Origin: Miscanthus floridulus
Taxonomy: Eukaryota; Streptophyta; Magnoliopsida; Poales; Poaceae
Reading direction: 5' to 3'
Assembly: GCF_019320115.1 (NCBI RefSeq)
Contig: NC_089587.1
Span: 102,016,166-102,080,165 of the forward strand
Length of the DNA stretch: 64,000 bases
Part shown: in pieces, positions 45,561 through 58,147 of the stretch
How positions within the stretch are numbered: the first letter of the stretch is position 1
How the letters are laid out: every line of letters starts with the position of its first letter
Program-made: the position numbers and the translations under genes
The notes under the pieces: generated by a model
The model's input: only the letters and a program-made list of their open reading frames with translations
The model's database searches: none
What the model was told of the DNA's origin: nothing

Positions 45561-46797
45561 AATTAGTTATGTCATATTGTGACACATACATTGGATTGAA
45601 AAATCATGGTTGGTTATTGCACACGCAAATTAACATCCCGAAGCTAATCCAACATGAAGAAAAATCACCTCATGCATGACAAGGAAAAAACACATAACTG
45701 TTGACCATGTTCAAAAGAACCAAGCTAATGAAAGACTAGTACCATGCACGCATGCACAAGTTTGACCACAAGTGTGTGCCAGCATATATCAAATAAAACT
45801 GTCAAAATTGAACCACACACTTAATTTTGAGCCTTCAATTCATAATAAAGACATTTGTTCCATGCTCCATAACTCCTCAGTACGTGTAGCTAGCTTGCTG
45901 TGGTACCATTGACCCTTTCTTCAGCTGCGCGTATGTAGCTAGCTGTGCTCTCCTACATCTACATGCCATGCCGTCCTCGTCGTCGTCCTCGGCAGCACAG
46001 CACTGCTCCCTCAGGTGGGGGTCGCCGTCGCCGCGCGCTGCACTGCACGCCATGCGCATGCCTCGTGCGTAACGCAACCCGGCCGGGTACATACATACAT
46101 ACACAGCGCGCTGCTGATCTCTGCATATTTTATAGCCATGGCCGTGAACCTAGCTGCAGGCGGACAGCAGAAGCGGCTAGCAGCTGCACAAACACCTGTC
46201 CATTCTTGTTCTTGACTGAATAAACTGCTGCTGCCTCGCTCTGATATAGGAGTACTAGTATTTTCTTAGATTTTTTCTGCCTCGTGATTGGTCTGGGATC
46301 GAATTCCGCCGACCGTATTTAACATATAAGCCGTTGTCATGTTTCCTGAAAGGATTCCAGGGAGACGCCTTGCTTAGTCCAAGGGAATGATTGGTTTGGA
46401 CGCTTATATGCTGACTAGTTGGAGCTGATTATAAATTAGCGTGTACGTAATGATTGTTTATGTTTGAAGGGGAGCCACCATTAGAATATGGATGGGCTCG
46501 CAGTACGTAGTGACGACGATGATGTAGTAGTACGACGCAATGACAGGTAAGGAGTGTGCTGGAGTGGTACTTCGCTGCTGGTTTGGCTCCAAATGGAAAG
46601 GTTTTATCTGCATGCTGGAGCCCCTCTCTCTCGGCCAAGCGTGTGCGCGTTTTGAAGAATAATCATTGGTTCTTGCTTAATATATATACCAGCTGCATTT
46701 TGAATTATGCTAACTTAATTGGTACTTGTGTCCTGCTACCAATTATCATTTGGGCTAATATGATCATGGGTAAGGATTCGGAGCAATATACAAATGA
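45561..46797. other. Intergenic DNA, no gene seen
   Basis: A GC-rich patch at 45940-46220 carries small overlapping frames without domains. (CATA)n occurs at about 46090-46105. Nothing else is recognised. Confidence 0.45.
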
Positions 46798-47220
46798 ATG
46801 ACAGTGATATTGAGCTTGGATCTTCTAGTGAAGAAATATATCACTGCCGGGTCGTGGTTCAACCCGACAGTGAGATGGGGCTTCACTAGTGGGTCAATAG
46901 GGCCCCCAATCACTCTACGAATCCTAGGCTTACGACCCGACAGTGAAGACAGATCACTGCCGCCTCTAGCATACCTGGAAGTAATGTGCCAGTAGGGATT
47001 GTGTGTTCTGCAGTAATGGTCGTGTACTACCAATACTGGAGGCTCGAATTTCCCTGTCGGTGGGAAACAAACAGGGAAATAGCAAATACCGACAAGAAAG
47101 TTGGAAAATCAACACCGATAGGAATAAAGCGACAGAAAAATACTATATACCTAGTGTGATGTTACAAAAGTATCATGATTATTTAGTCATGGTTGGCAGG
47201 GTTTCAACTAGGCATCTCGT
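46798..47220. mobile_element. Possible CACTA-type fragment with short inverted and direct repeats
   Basis: The motif CACTGCCGGGTCGT and its inverse ACGACCCGACAGTG recur at 46841, 46862, 46935 and 46955 in both orientations, which is how CACTA subterminal regions look. CCCTGTCGGTGGGAAACAAA and GACAAGAAAGTTGG follow. No CACTA terminus, TSD or transposase is seen. Confidence 0.35.
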
Positions 47221-47325
47221 AACTATAACATCACGAGAAGCCAGAGTCGATGGAAAAAAAAATTGGCTTCACCAGCTCCCAATTCATTTGGGGCGGAGAG
47301 AGTAAAGGGCATTGTATGAACAATG

Positions 47326-47421
47326 TCGTGAACAATAGAGGTAGAGGAGGAGCAAGCCCTGCTAGTTATAATTTCGTGAACAATAGAGGTGGAGGAGGAG
47401 CAACCCCTGCTAAACATATGG
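47326..47421. repeat. Tandem duplication, 48-bp period, two copies
   Basis: TCGTGAACAATAGAGGTAGA at 47326 repeats at 47374 with a few substitutions (GGTGGAGG, CAACCCC). The unit length is a multiple of three, but no credible reading frame surrounds it. Confidence 0.85.
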
Positions 47422-47719
47422 TCGTAGCTTGACCTAGGTTGTTTTTCACTGCTTACATTGACCTCCTTTCAGATGTTTCCACAACATTTAGGAGATATCA
47501 TATATCTGGGATGGCCCATGCTTCTACAAGGGCTAGGATCTTACCAGGCAAAAGCATTACATGTTCATGTTTAAGACCTACAACTAATAAAAATCATGTA
47601 TATTACGTATTTTCTTTGTTCATTTTCTAACACAATATGCATATAGACACTTTGTAATCTCTATTCAGTTGTGATAAACTTATCTATTACTAATCTATAT
47701 GTTTTCCATCTGTATCTAA

Positions 47720-47844
47720 GGGCTTGTTTGGATATATACTCTCATATTCATCTTAATCCACATGTGTTGAGGTCGATTAGGGTGTAAATTAATGTAAGTT
47801 CCACTCCAATATACTCCAATACATATGGATTGAGATACATATGA
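47720..47844. mobile_element. Left part of a MITE interrupted by a hAT element
   Basis: GGGCTTGTTTGGATATATAC and the following TCTTAATCCACATGTGTTGAG are typical of short grass MITEs. A matching right end is missing; a hAT-like element begins at its inner edge. Confidence 0.45.
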
Positions 47845-48335
47845 ATCAGGGTGGGCATAATTAACCGAAACAGAGAAACCAACCGAAAGAACCGGAACCG
47901 AAAAAATCGGTTCCTTATTTGGTTCCAAATTTTGAGGAACCGAAATAACCGATTTCGATTCCTACTCTTGGATAACCGAATTGGCCGAAAGAACCAAAAT
48001 TCATGAATTGTACTTTACTTACTAGTATTTTGTAAGACAATGTTTGATTTTTGTGTGATGTCTCATACTGAATTGCTAAGTATTTGTGTTACTATATTGC
48101 TATTGTTCCCTTATCAATTATTATTATCTAAATTAGAGGTGGTGTTGCCTAAATTTGCTTTAAAACCTTCATATTTTTTGTTGTATTAACCTTTGCTGAA
48201 AAAATTCGGTTAGTTCGGTTACAACCGAAAGAGAACCGAAATGCTCGGTTCCTAAATTTTTTTTGGAACCGGTCGGTTCCTATTTTCTAGGAACTGAATT
48301 TCATCAATAACCGAGGGAACCGGACGCCCACCCTG
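47845..48335. mobile_element. hAT-like non-autonomous element, ~490 bp
   Basis: The ends CAGGGTGGGCATAATTAACCG (from 47847) and AACCGGACGCCCACCCTG are inverted. ACATATGA (47837-47844) and ACATACGA (48336-48343) differ at one base and fit an 8-bp target duplication. The interior is built of ACCGAA / CGGTTCC repeats and has no transposase. Confidence 0.78.
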
Positions 48336-48343
48336 ACATACGA

Positions 48344-49106
48344 GGGTACGTCCATGTATCTTCAATATGCATTTAGAGGAAAACTTAGCTTCAGTTATAG
48401 TGGCTCTTGTTGCATCCCATGTCTTATGGTATCGTGAATCTGTATTTTGATTTTTCAAATTTTGATCATATTACTATATATTTTTATCGTCATGTTATTA
48501 TGTATTTTATTAACACCCATATTATATTTTTTATCAAGAATAAGGATATTAGGTTGTAAACTACACTCTTATGCACTACGATGGCATAAACCGGCCATCA
48601 TTTATCATAAACCTACACCATGTCGCTCAAGATCAGTGGTGAAGCTTAAAGTGAGATCTAGGATATGTAGTTGTTCTAACATCAAGAGGAGATAATATAT
48701 TGAAGCATTATAATCACTATTACTCCAAACAAGGTCATGGGCACCGTTGGTATGCGCTAACCTCCCCCACATTTCAAGATGTCAAATTTTCGTATCAAAT
48801 ATTAATGTTATTGCTTATAAAAAAAACAAAATGCTTACAATTATACTATCAATAGATGTTTCAAATGTTTCAATTGTAGTGTAAATTTATCTAAAGTAAT
48901 AATTTAAATAAATTATCTATGTTGTACATTAACATAATTTTAAGTAATTTGTTAGTATTATTCTATATGAGTTGTCAAGAGGATATTTTTCTTGATCACT
49001 TTATGTATGTTTCAAAATATTTTGGTAGGATATCATAGATCTACATGATGACACAACATGTATGTTTAGTTTCGTTAGTTTGTTATATACTAATATTAAT
49101 AAAACG
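48344..49106. other. AT-rich intergenic DNA, no gene seen
   Basis: Only small unsupported frames (for example 48447-48695) occur. This is host flank of the LTR element that starts at 49107. Confidence 0.5.
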
Positions 49107-50375
49107 TGTCGGGTTCATAAACCCGGGGTCCCTCGGGGACCGGCTTCCACGCCAAGGCTCGGCTCGAGCAGACAGCACGTAACTCATGGGCCGGCCCAAG
49201 AGTCTAAAATGACAGGCCAGAAGGATGGCCCAGTCACCGACCGGAAGGTCTGGCCGAAGAGGAACAACGCCCTCTCATTGGCTGCTTCGACCTACCTCTC
49301 CGACCAGAGCGTTCGCTTCGACTCCAGCCACCACCGGACGGCCTCTCCGATCGGAAGGCCTAGCCCAAAACACTACTTCCGACTCCGACCCTGCGTCTTC
49401 GATCGGGGATCGCAGGAACCCTGCTCACCGCTCTTCTTCGATCGGCGCACTCAGAGCCGACTGGAGCCATCCGACCGAGGACGCCCACTCGGTAGGAACC
49501 AGAAGACGTGCAGAGAAAAGCAAGGCAAGGCTCAAGTCAAAACCACTGTACCAGGGACCATACCCTGCATGGAATAGTACTCTACAGCCACCCTAACACA
49601 AACAGTATTTTAGGCGCTGACATCTCCCTCTACAGTATTATAGGGGCCGCTAAAACTCCCATACGATAAGGCCCCCATGTGCCTCTAGGCATCGATAGTC
49701 GTATGGGCGCCAGGATTTACCGTACCGGGTGAACATAGCAAGACTCCTCACATGCATCTAGGCATTAAACAGTATTTGCAGGTACCGACGTCCACCATCC
49801 CTGAAAAAGGCAGCACGGCCTCCCGCATGCATCTGACATTCTATAGTGACATAACAGTGTTGTAGGCGCCTACCATTATCTTGTACCCGTCGGTGTGGGC
49901 AACAAGGCTCGGTTGGCATGGGCAACAAGGCTCGGTAGCATATGTACCCTCACCCTCTCACTTGTAAAGCCATCCCCTTTATCTATAAAAGGGGACGCGT
50001 CCCCTCCAACAAAAAAGGAGAGCCCTTCTTGAAGATAACAAGCACCGATCAAGTTCACTAGCTCACGACCACAGAACCGCCGGGTTCGGACTCCAAGCAC
50101 ACGCTTGAAACACTTAGCTCATAGCATAGCTCCCGTCGCTCTTGGCCCTTCCGACCGGACCTCCTGCACACCCCTTCTTCCTCCTCGTTTGTAACCCCAC
50201 TACAAACTTTGAGCACCTAGGCTCAGGAATAAAGTCACTGACTGACCCAAACTGGATGTAGGGCACGTTGCCTAAACTAGTATAAATCATGTGTCATTGA
50301 GTGCTAGGCCACCTCCAATCATAACGTATGGCAAAACTACAAATATTCACTAGTTGGTCACTTTCTGCACCGACA
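49107..50375 (+). repeat. 5' LTR of the pol-less element
   Basis: It runs TGTCGGGTTCATAAACCCGG ... TTCTGCACCGACA. The first 18 bases after TG hold a perfect palindrome (GGGTTCATAAACCC type). A TATA box CTATAAAA lies at 49983-49990. Short CAGTAT / GGCGCC phrases repeat in U3 (49600-49870). Confidence 0.93.
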
Positions 50376-50377
50376 GT

Positions 50378-50395
50378 TGGCGCCGTCCGTAGGGA
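50378..50395 (+). other. Primer-binding site of the pol-less element
   Basis: TGGCGCCGTCCGTAGGGA begins two bases after the LTR end, the typical position and TGGCGCC form for plant gypsy elements. The tRNA was not identified. Confidence 0.7.
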
Positions 50396-50429
50396 AGATG
50401 CTGTACGTTCAACACTTTTTGGTCATCAG

Positions 50430-52170
50430 ATGGCCCACTTTTCCGCCACCCTCGTCGTGGCGGGCTTGGGCGATACGATTTGCTTCGACTCGCTGGAGTT
50501 TCCCGTACTCTCACCCGCTGGGATGCAGGTTCCACCTGTCTTTGAGCCATCCTAGGCCTTCCTCTTCGGAAGCCTAGACTTCATCGCTGACTGGCTCGGC
50601 GTGCTACACCTCTGTGAGGAGGCTCATGTCCTGGCACCCGTCCGAGGGACGCCCTCCATCGACTCCAGGATGCATGACTTTGACGACGCAACATCTGTGC
50701 TTCTTTTTGAGCAAACTTTCTGCTTAAACCCCGCTGTGAGTAATATACATGCTATTATTTACTTACTATTCTCTATCTTCCGCCGATTACCTGGCAGAAC
50801 CCCGTTGTCCCCAACGCCACCATCGTATGACTAGTTCCCCTATGGCCTCGTGTCTTCCGTGGACGCATACGCCTAGGGGCTCCGAAGGATGCCTGCGCTG
50901 CCCCCTCTCGCATCCGAATTCGTGGGAATGGCGAGCTATGCTCCCACCTATTTCCTCGACCTCATGGATGATGATGGCGAGAGTGATGGCTCCAGCATCG
51001 ACGACGTGGCACCTAGCCACCGTCCATCCCGGGAGTGCGCCATGGCGGACCCTCTGGGACACCCACTGGCGGAAGCAGAGTCCTCATGGACTCACACATC
51101 TCCTAACCCTCACGCGGAGACCCCCAAGCTCACACTTGAGCACAGGGAGGAACTATGACAATGGTGGCTACATCAGTCACCAACTGCGTTGGCACGCCCG
51201 GCGCACCACACTGTGCCCCGCGAGCATAGACTGGCGAGTGGCGCCTGGGGGCGCACCCATCAGGTCCAGCACAACACCATGGATGGGAGGAATGATCCCC
51301 TGCACTTCGCTCGGGTGAACCAGAATGTCGCCGCCACGGCAATGATTCTGCGCGGCCTGTCCGAGCTGAACGACCCTCATGAACAGGCGATCCACCGAAA
51401 CCTCTAGGCACTAGTGGAGACCGCTGCTGTTCAACAAGTGGAGTGCTTCATATCGCGACGCCGACTCACGTCCTCACTCTTCGCCAGGGGAACGAGGACA
51501 CGGCAGATGGGTCGCTCCACCCGATCGCCGCTATAATCATCGAGTGCGGCACAGGAGGCCGCACTGGCACCTCATCTTGACCCAGTGACCGCTCCGCATC
51601 AACCGCCTATATTCACGTGGCTCAGACCGAACCGAGACACACGTAGCAACGACCAGAGTCCCAGCCCTGATGGCCCGGGATCGCGGACCTTTGTCCAAAA
51701 CCCCCAACAAACGCCACTCCCGCCGTACTCCGATGGAGGCTAGGGCAAGGGCAAGGCCAAGCACCGGGATCAGGACAAAGGCCCCTCCACGCAGAGGGGG
51801 AAAAGAACAGAAAGAATCGCCACCGACTAGCCAACTCCGCGTTGGTCGCCACGACTGATCATGCGGGCACACAACCTCAGCAGGGCCCTTCTAGCCACTT
51901 CCACGAGCTCATGGAGAGCCCATGCACCAACCATGACTACCCTGTAAAACACCTCTACAAGGACTACTAGCTCCTCAAGCACCTTCTATGATAGGTCGGC
52001 AGGCCGAAGGAAGAAAAAGGCAAGGAAGCAGCGACCAAGAAGGGGGGTGTAGCGAGCTAGGATCCGGACGACTGAAGGACGAAGTGATCCGACCGGACAC
52101 GTACCGACCCAAGGACGACAACGACGCCCATCCCTCCGAACTACTAGAACAACTATGTCGTTTTTCCTAA
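50430..52170 (+). pseudogene. gag-like remnant of the pol-less element
   Basis: Broken plus-strand frames follow the PBS. Readable pieces are HQMAHFSATLVVAGLGDT and FGSLDFIADWLGVLHLCEEA (leader peptide style of grass gypsy gag), MASYAPTYFLDLMDDDGESD (near 50930), ARVNQNVAATAMILRGLSEL (near 51310) and HDYPVKHLYKDY (near 51940). The last is the form of gag sequence before the zinc knuckle in related elements. No zinc knuckle or protease is visible. TAG and frame changes are frequent. Confidence 0.55.
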
Positions 52171-52700
52171 GCTTCAATCTTACCATTGTTTACTTAGTAT
52201 ATGCTCCTACAAAAGCACCCCGACCGGAACACTTTTCGGCTCGGGGCGCTCGGGGGCTCCACTAGGGTTCACTACTATCATTATGCTTAATGACTACCTC
52301 CCTGTTTTGTTTTCTATGGTGAAATTCCTTCCTACCCAGCCAATGGGAAAGTTTGTTCCTTAGTTTTGCTTTACGTAGCTTTGCTTTAAAAAACATTCCA
52401 ACCGATCGCACCTCGCCTTTCCCTACGGTTACGAGCAGTCGAGCCTCGTGGGCCATGCCCTGGGCTCCCAAGGTCGCGGCCTACGGAACAAACGGGCAGG
52501 TACGAGAAAGAAAGAATAAAAAACAAAATTATGCTAATGGAAAACTAAGGAATGAAAGGGAACAGGATCCTTCGAACGGAGCAATTCCATCACAGAAAAC
52601 AAAACCGATGGTAGTCATTAAGCACACAGTAATATTTACACGGGGGCTCCCTCACAAACTTAAACTTCTACCTTCACTAAACTACTTATATTTTGCAAGC
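52171..52700. repeat. Junction with PPT-like tract and an imperfect inverted repeat
   Basis: CGGGGCGCTCGGGGGCTCC at 52241-52259 copies the purine tract next to the 3' LTR. TGCTTAATGACTACC (about 52282-52296) is inverted at GGTAGTCATTAAGCA (about 52609-52623), and pairing extends through GTTTTGTTTTCT / AGAAAACAAAAC and further with gaps. It lies exactly between the converging gag and antisense gene. Confidence 0.7.
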
Positions 52701-52706
52701 TATTGG

Positions 52707-55700
52707 ACCGGCCCAGCGGCATCTGCTGTCGGAGCGACCGATGGGGGCGTGGGTTGCTCACTCCTCGATGGCACGACATTCGGCTCGGTCGGAGACAGAG
52801 CGACGTTCACCTCCGACCCAGGCTCCACGTCGTCTGCTGACTAGGCAGTGTCTTCTCCGCATATGCTTCTAGCCATGTCTTCACGGCGGACGTCCATCAC
52901 CCACTAGGCAGAGACTTGCTCTGCCACCGACCTTGCGTGCGACAGCAAGCGCTCCCCGATTAACTAGATGTCCTCCATGCTCAAGCCTTTAGCATACCCA
53001 CTGTAGATGGCAGCGAAGTCCAGGTTTGGATGGTGCGTCACCACCGAAGTCAGCACCCCCGACGCCCCAAAGAACAGCTCACTCCTGATAAGGTCCCAAA
53101 CCACATCTGGGACCTCCGCCAGCTAGACCGCGGGTGCGCTAGTACTAGGCGCCAACCCAAAGACATCCAAGATGACAAGCTAGGCAACGTTGCGGATCTG
53201 GTCAAGATCCCCCTCGAGAGCACGTCGCTCTTCACGGGACTTGGCCATTCCGGCTGAGGGTCGCCTTAATCGTCTCTAGGTCCTGCTCCAGCATCTTCAC
53301 CTTTCCACCTAGCTCTGAGAGAAGAGCGATAAGCTCAGAAATAGGCTGAAGGAAAAAACTAACAACGAAGAACAGAAAAAGCATGTACCGACGTGGAAGT
53401 TCTCAAGGATAGAGAGATCCTCTGCCTACCAGGCCGCCGGCTCACGTAGCCAGGCACTCGCGTCCTCCATCCCCATCACCCGGCCTCGGAGCGCGAGCAC
53501 TTCCTGGTCTGCCTCCGACCGAGCCTTCCGCTCCGCCTCCAGGGCCTTCCGTGCCGACTCCAGGGCGTTCTGTGCCGACACCAAAGCGGCCCGCTTCGGC
53601 TGAAGGGCCGCCAAGGACTCTTGCAACGCCGCCTTGGTGTTCGCCAAGGATGTCCGCAACCCCGCCTCGGTCTCTACCTGATAGGCCTTCGCCGCCTCGA
53701 GCCCGTGCTCGACGGTAATCGCCCACTCGGCTGCACACTGCCCCTCCGCCTGTGCCGTGGTCGCCTCGGCCGCCCGGTCCTAGGACTCGCAATGGGCAAA
53801 CACTAGCTGACGCTCGAGCTCGGCCATCCGAGCGTGCTCCATTCGGAGAAAGCGGGACTTACGGGACGATGTCCCCTTCAATCTCTACGAAAAACAAACA
53901 TGCTAAGGCAACTAACAAAAGATTCAGAGGTCAAAGACAAGTCCATGAAACTCACCTCCATAGCCAACTGCAGGTCAACCTCAATCAATTGCTGAGCGAA
54001 CTTAACCTGCTCCTAGGCGTCTCCAAGCTTCGCAGATAGATTGGCGAGTTCAGACACCATGGTGTGCCCCTGCTCCCCGAGGATGTCCTAGAGCTGACAC
54101 TCCTAGGAATCCCGGAGGATGAACCATGCCTTCGCCGGGTCCTCAGGGTAGGGCCACTCTAGGTCACCCTCCGGCAGGCCACTGGAGGGCCCAGCCTCCG
54201 ACCGGACCACCGCCAGCTCCCACGATGACACCGGCGGCTCCGCCGTATCATCCGCCTCGTCATCGGACGAGATGTCCACCACCTCAGTTGCATGGACTGC
54301 CGCTGGATGTTCTGACACCGTCCCGACCGCGCTCTCCCCCAGTGCCTTCGGCTCTAACCAAGCGGGTGAGCTATGCGGCCCTCCGCCTGGCGAGGCAGGG
54401 AGCTCAGTCTCTCTCTCCTTTTTCGCCGCAACCGGTGGAGGAAGGGCCGCGAGGGTTACTTCTGACGTAGCCCCCGCCGTCAGCACCGAAATTGCCGCCA
54501 TCATCGCCGTCGCCGCCATCACTATGGCAGCAACCACCCCTGAAAGGGAAGGGCTCGCCGCCGCCATCCTGCTCCCCCCGCCGCTCGTCGCAACACGCTA
54601 TAGGGTGGGCCTCCATGCCTCCCACATGAGAGTTGGGGCGATGCTCAACCCCATTGTCCCCCGGCCACTGACGGAGGGTGTAGGTAAATCACACTCTAGA
54701 GAAAAACCCAATGGCAAAACATTGGAAAGAAACAAAAGAGAACATACCGAGTGGTGAGCGGTACGACTCTGAAGGCAAGACCCGACGTCGATGGGCCCGT
54801 AGGGCATGGGCCGCTCCCGGCTATGACCTACTCCCCCTCGCTTCGGCCGAGGGCGAAGTCATCCCAACCGGCTCCTTCCTGACCTGCGGGTCACCCTGGC
54901 CCTTGGCTCGGGACTCCTCGACCGAAGCAGGGGGCGGGGCATCCTCCGGCCGCGAGTCACACGACGCTCGGGCGCTAGTCTACTCCTCAGGCCACCCGGC
55001 TTGCTCGACCGCGTTCGTGACAGGTGGGGCCACCCCTGGCTGCGAGTCACGCACCGTCGTCGGTCCTGGCGACGCACAAGTGCTAGTCCGCTCTGCGGAC
55101 CAACCAGCTTGCTCGGCCACGTCCGCCACAGGCGGCGACGGGACCAACGATGCCATCAAAGGGCACGGCGACCATGTCCGTTTTACCACCCATTCACCGA
55201 CAGCGTCCGCGCTCGACGCGCGCTATGCGGCCTCCTGCTCATCATCGACGGACGTCGCTGCAAGGTCAAGATGCTCCACCGAGGTCACAACGACCTCCCC
55301 ACTTCCCTCCTCCTTAGAGAAAACCATGTCATCCACATCCATGGGGTCCTCTGACTCGAGCTTGGCCTCAACGTCGCTCTTCCTCTCCCCAGCCTTCACT
55401 CACCGGGCAACCTGCTTCTCCTTCTTGTGCCTCCGGTGGGCGACCTCGGCCTTCTTCTTCTTCCTGGTATCCGCCACCTCCTTCTGAGTGGCCTGCTTGG
55501 CCACGCCCTTCGGACCCTTGGGAAGGTGCAGCCGGGACTTGTAATTTCCAAGCCCCTGCGAAACGTGTGACTCCCAATCAAAAAAGAAAAATACACATAG
55601 GAAAAGTAGAGGAAGACATGCGGGCTAAAAAGAAGGAAGCATACCAGGGTGGACACGATCGAGGAGTTGAAAGGTGCGGGCCTCCCTTCGACCTTCTCTC

Positions 55701-56482
55701 TAGGCTTCAACTGCAGCACCCGGCCAAGGCGACTCCAAACCTCATTGTCTGGTAGATCCTCCGGCGACGCGCGGTCCGGGTCCGACGGGACGCTGTATAG
55801 CCACATCGGCCTCGTCCTCTCTGCCAATGGCGTGACCCGGCGATGGTACAAGTGTGGAACACCCGCACCCCATTAAGGCCGCGCTTTACGAGCTACCGAA
55901 GCTCCTCCTCGATGACCCCCACCTTATGCTTCTCCTTTTTGGCACAACCTCACGTCCAACTATCCTGCTTCTCTAGCCTCCCACCGGTGAACGCCAGGAA
56001 CGATGCCACCGTTGGATTCTTGATGTAGAATCACTCCCTATGCCACCCCCGGTTGGAGTCACAGGGGAGGTACGCGGGATACGAGTCTCCCACGCCCGGT
56101 TTTCTCTACAGGGCGAAACCCCCCACCGGCGCGATCTCGGCCTGGTCCCCCACCGTCAAGGCTCTCGGGGAGAAGAGCCGCCGAAAGAAATCCACGTGTG
56201 GCTCCATCCCAAGGAAAGCCTCGCAAACGGTAACGAAACTGGCGATGTGCAGCACCCCCATCGGATTAAGATGTTGTAGCTCTAGACCCCACTCGTTGAG
56301 GAGGCCGCGTAGGAACCGGTGCACGGGGTATCCTTGCCCATGCTCGTGGAAGACGAGGAAGGAAACCACCTCGTCGGGCCAAGGTTGTGGGACTCCTCTC
56401 GCCCGGGAACCCTTCAGTGCGCCACCTCCTTCGGTGGTAGAAATCCCTTCACAACAAAGGCCTTCAACACCGACTCCCTCAT
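52707..56482 (-). pseudogene. Spliced antisense gene: gypsy-type transposon domain plus coiled coil
   Basis: The likely start is the ATG at 56482 (MRESVLKAFVVKGFLPP). The next block (56106-56369, other frame) has GLELQHLNPMGVLHIASFVT and CEAFLGMEPHVDFFRRLFSP, then NRGWHRE near 56050. I recognise these as the plant 'putative gypsy type transposon' family (Transposase_28-like). An intron is seen at 55644-55556 (GTATGC...TTCGCAG), with more candidates at about 54752-54678 and 53957-53887. Downstream exons give a Lys/Arg-rich segment (55380-55550), an acidic Ser/Pro-rich linker (54100-54560), an Ala/Glu/Leu coiled coil (53426-53659) and an end near 52707. It is decayed by frameshifts and TAGs. 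It runs antisense to gag, as in the element at 1-11075. Role unknown. Confidence 0.62.
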
Positions 56483-57099
56483 GGTGGATGACTTCCAGTA
56501 CAACATTTCACTCTAGGATCACAGAAGGATCGGTGAGTTCTTCTTCTTCTCCCTCGCTCTCTCCCCTTTCTTTCCTAGAAACCACCATGGCTCTCAAGAA
56601 CGCTCATGACAAGAAGGAAGAGGGAAGACGGCGGCAGATGAGGAACAGGCAAAAGAACGGGTCGAAAACCCCTTCCCCTCTGCTACTTAAGGAAAAGGGA
56701 ACAACAGTTAAGGAAGGGCGCGCCAATCAAGAGAAGGCAAAATGATAGAGCGAGGAATTCTCTCTCTTTCCTATTAATGCAAATAAGATGCACCCTGACC
56801 GATGAGACGTGCCCTGCCCGATGGAACGGCTCCTGATCAGACGGGACGTGGCCTGGGCTAGGCCCACCACTACCGCATGACCAACCACTACCGCACGTCG
56901 AGCATGAAAATCAAAGCGCCACCGCATGTGGGCGGCACCCCGCTTCCCTAGGCCAGGCCTCGAGAAACCCAAACAAGATCTCCACCGGGGGAGATCACCG
57001 GGCCTCTTGAGTCGATCTAATCACTTAGGATAGACACCAAGAGACAGATAAGGAAGCGATGGGGAGCCCCATGTAGGCCGTGCTGACTCCATCACGAAC

Positions 57100-57305
57100 G
57101 ACGAGCATGGGTCCCGGTCGGACATTTCCGACTGAACCTCTCTGAACCCCGTCACTCAGGTCATCAAGGTGAGCATGTGTTCATTAATACAAAAACTGTT
57201 CACACAAGGACTCACCCACGATTGATGAGCATAGGTCCCGGTCGGACATTTCTGACTGAAGCTCTCCGAACCCCATCACTCAAAGCCATCAAGGTGAGCA
57301 CTACC
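57100..57305. repeat. Direct repeat, ~70 bp, two copies 120 bp apart
   Basis: GAGCAT(G/A)GGTCCCGGTCGG starts at about 57106 and 57226. Both copies run through CATTTC(C/T)GACTGAA to CATCAAGGTGAGCA with a few substitutions. Confidence 0.85.
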
Positions 57306-57957
57306 AACCCCCCTCTATTTCCTTACAATCATTTCATACATCCATACACGCATTCATTCCATACGCCCGAACCTCCTGGACGATTCGGGCCCTGAACCGC
57401 CCAGGGGCTCGGGAACTAAGCATCGCACGTGCAGCGAAATGCATCACAACGTTCCGTGTTGCATCACAAAGCGGCGGTTGCCTCATTCGACATGAGCAAC
57501 CAATAGAGCTAGGGGAGAAAAACGTAGATGAGCCCCGTGCGGCCCTCGCCTGGTCAGGCAGACCGGGTCATCTCAACCTTCTCGTTCGATCCTAAACCTC
57601 TCGCCAAACCCATATAATCTCCATTGAGGGGAGGCCGTTAGGCCACCTGGGTCAGTCTTCGGAACAACCCAGGCATCTGTCAGGTTGAAGGTAAAGGAGT
57701 AGTGGAATGTCACAAGAGGGCTATGCCGACTCCATCACGAACGACGGACCCAGATTCCACTCGATCACACCCGTTAGCAAACTCACCGAGCATGTCACTC
57801 GAGCCCGAGCGATCAGGACAAGCGACAAAACTCAGCCCTCTGGTTGTGAGGAACCAAGGATGGGGTAACGCACACAACTCACACCGACCCCTACTAAGGC
57901 CCAACAGGGCTCGGGGGCTTAAGACAAAAAGAATAGGACTACGACACCAAACTCGCC

Positions 57958-58132
57958 CCTTCCGACTGCGCACCAAAAAACTTGGGTTTGCGACCCTGAT
58001 CTTTCCCCATCCGGCTATGCTTCCGACTGCGCTCCAAAAAACCTAGGTTTGCGACCCCGATCTCACCCCATCCAGCTACGCTTCCGACTGCGCTCCAAAC
58101 ATTTGGGTCTGTGACCCCAATCTCGCCCCACG
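57958..58132. repeat. Tandem repeat, ~61-bp unit, three copies
   Basis: TTCCGACTGCGC(A/T)CCAAA begins at about 57959, 58021 and 58082. Each copy continues with GGTTTGCGACCC / GGTCTGTGACCC. Confidence 0.88.
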
Positions 58133-58147
58133 ACTCTAACTTGCTTG

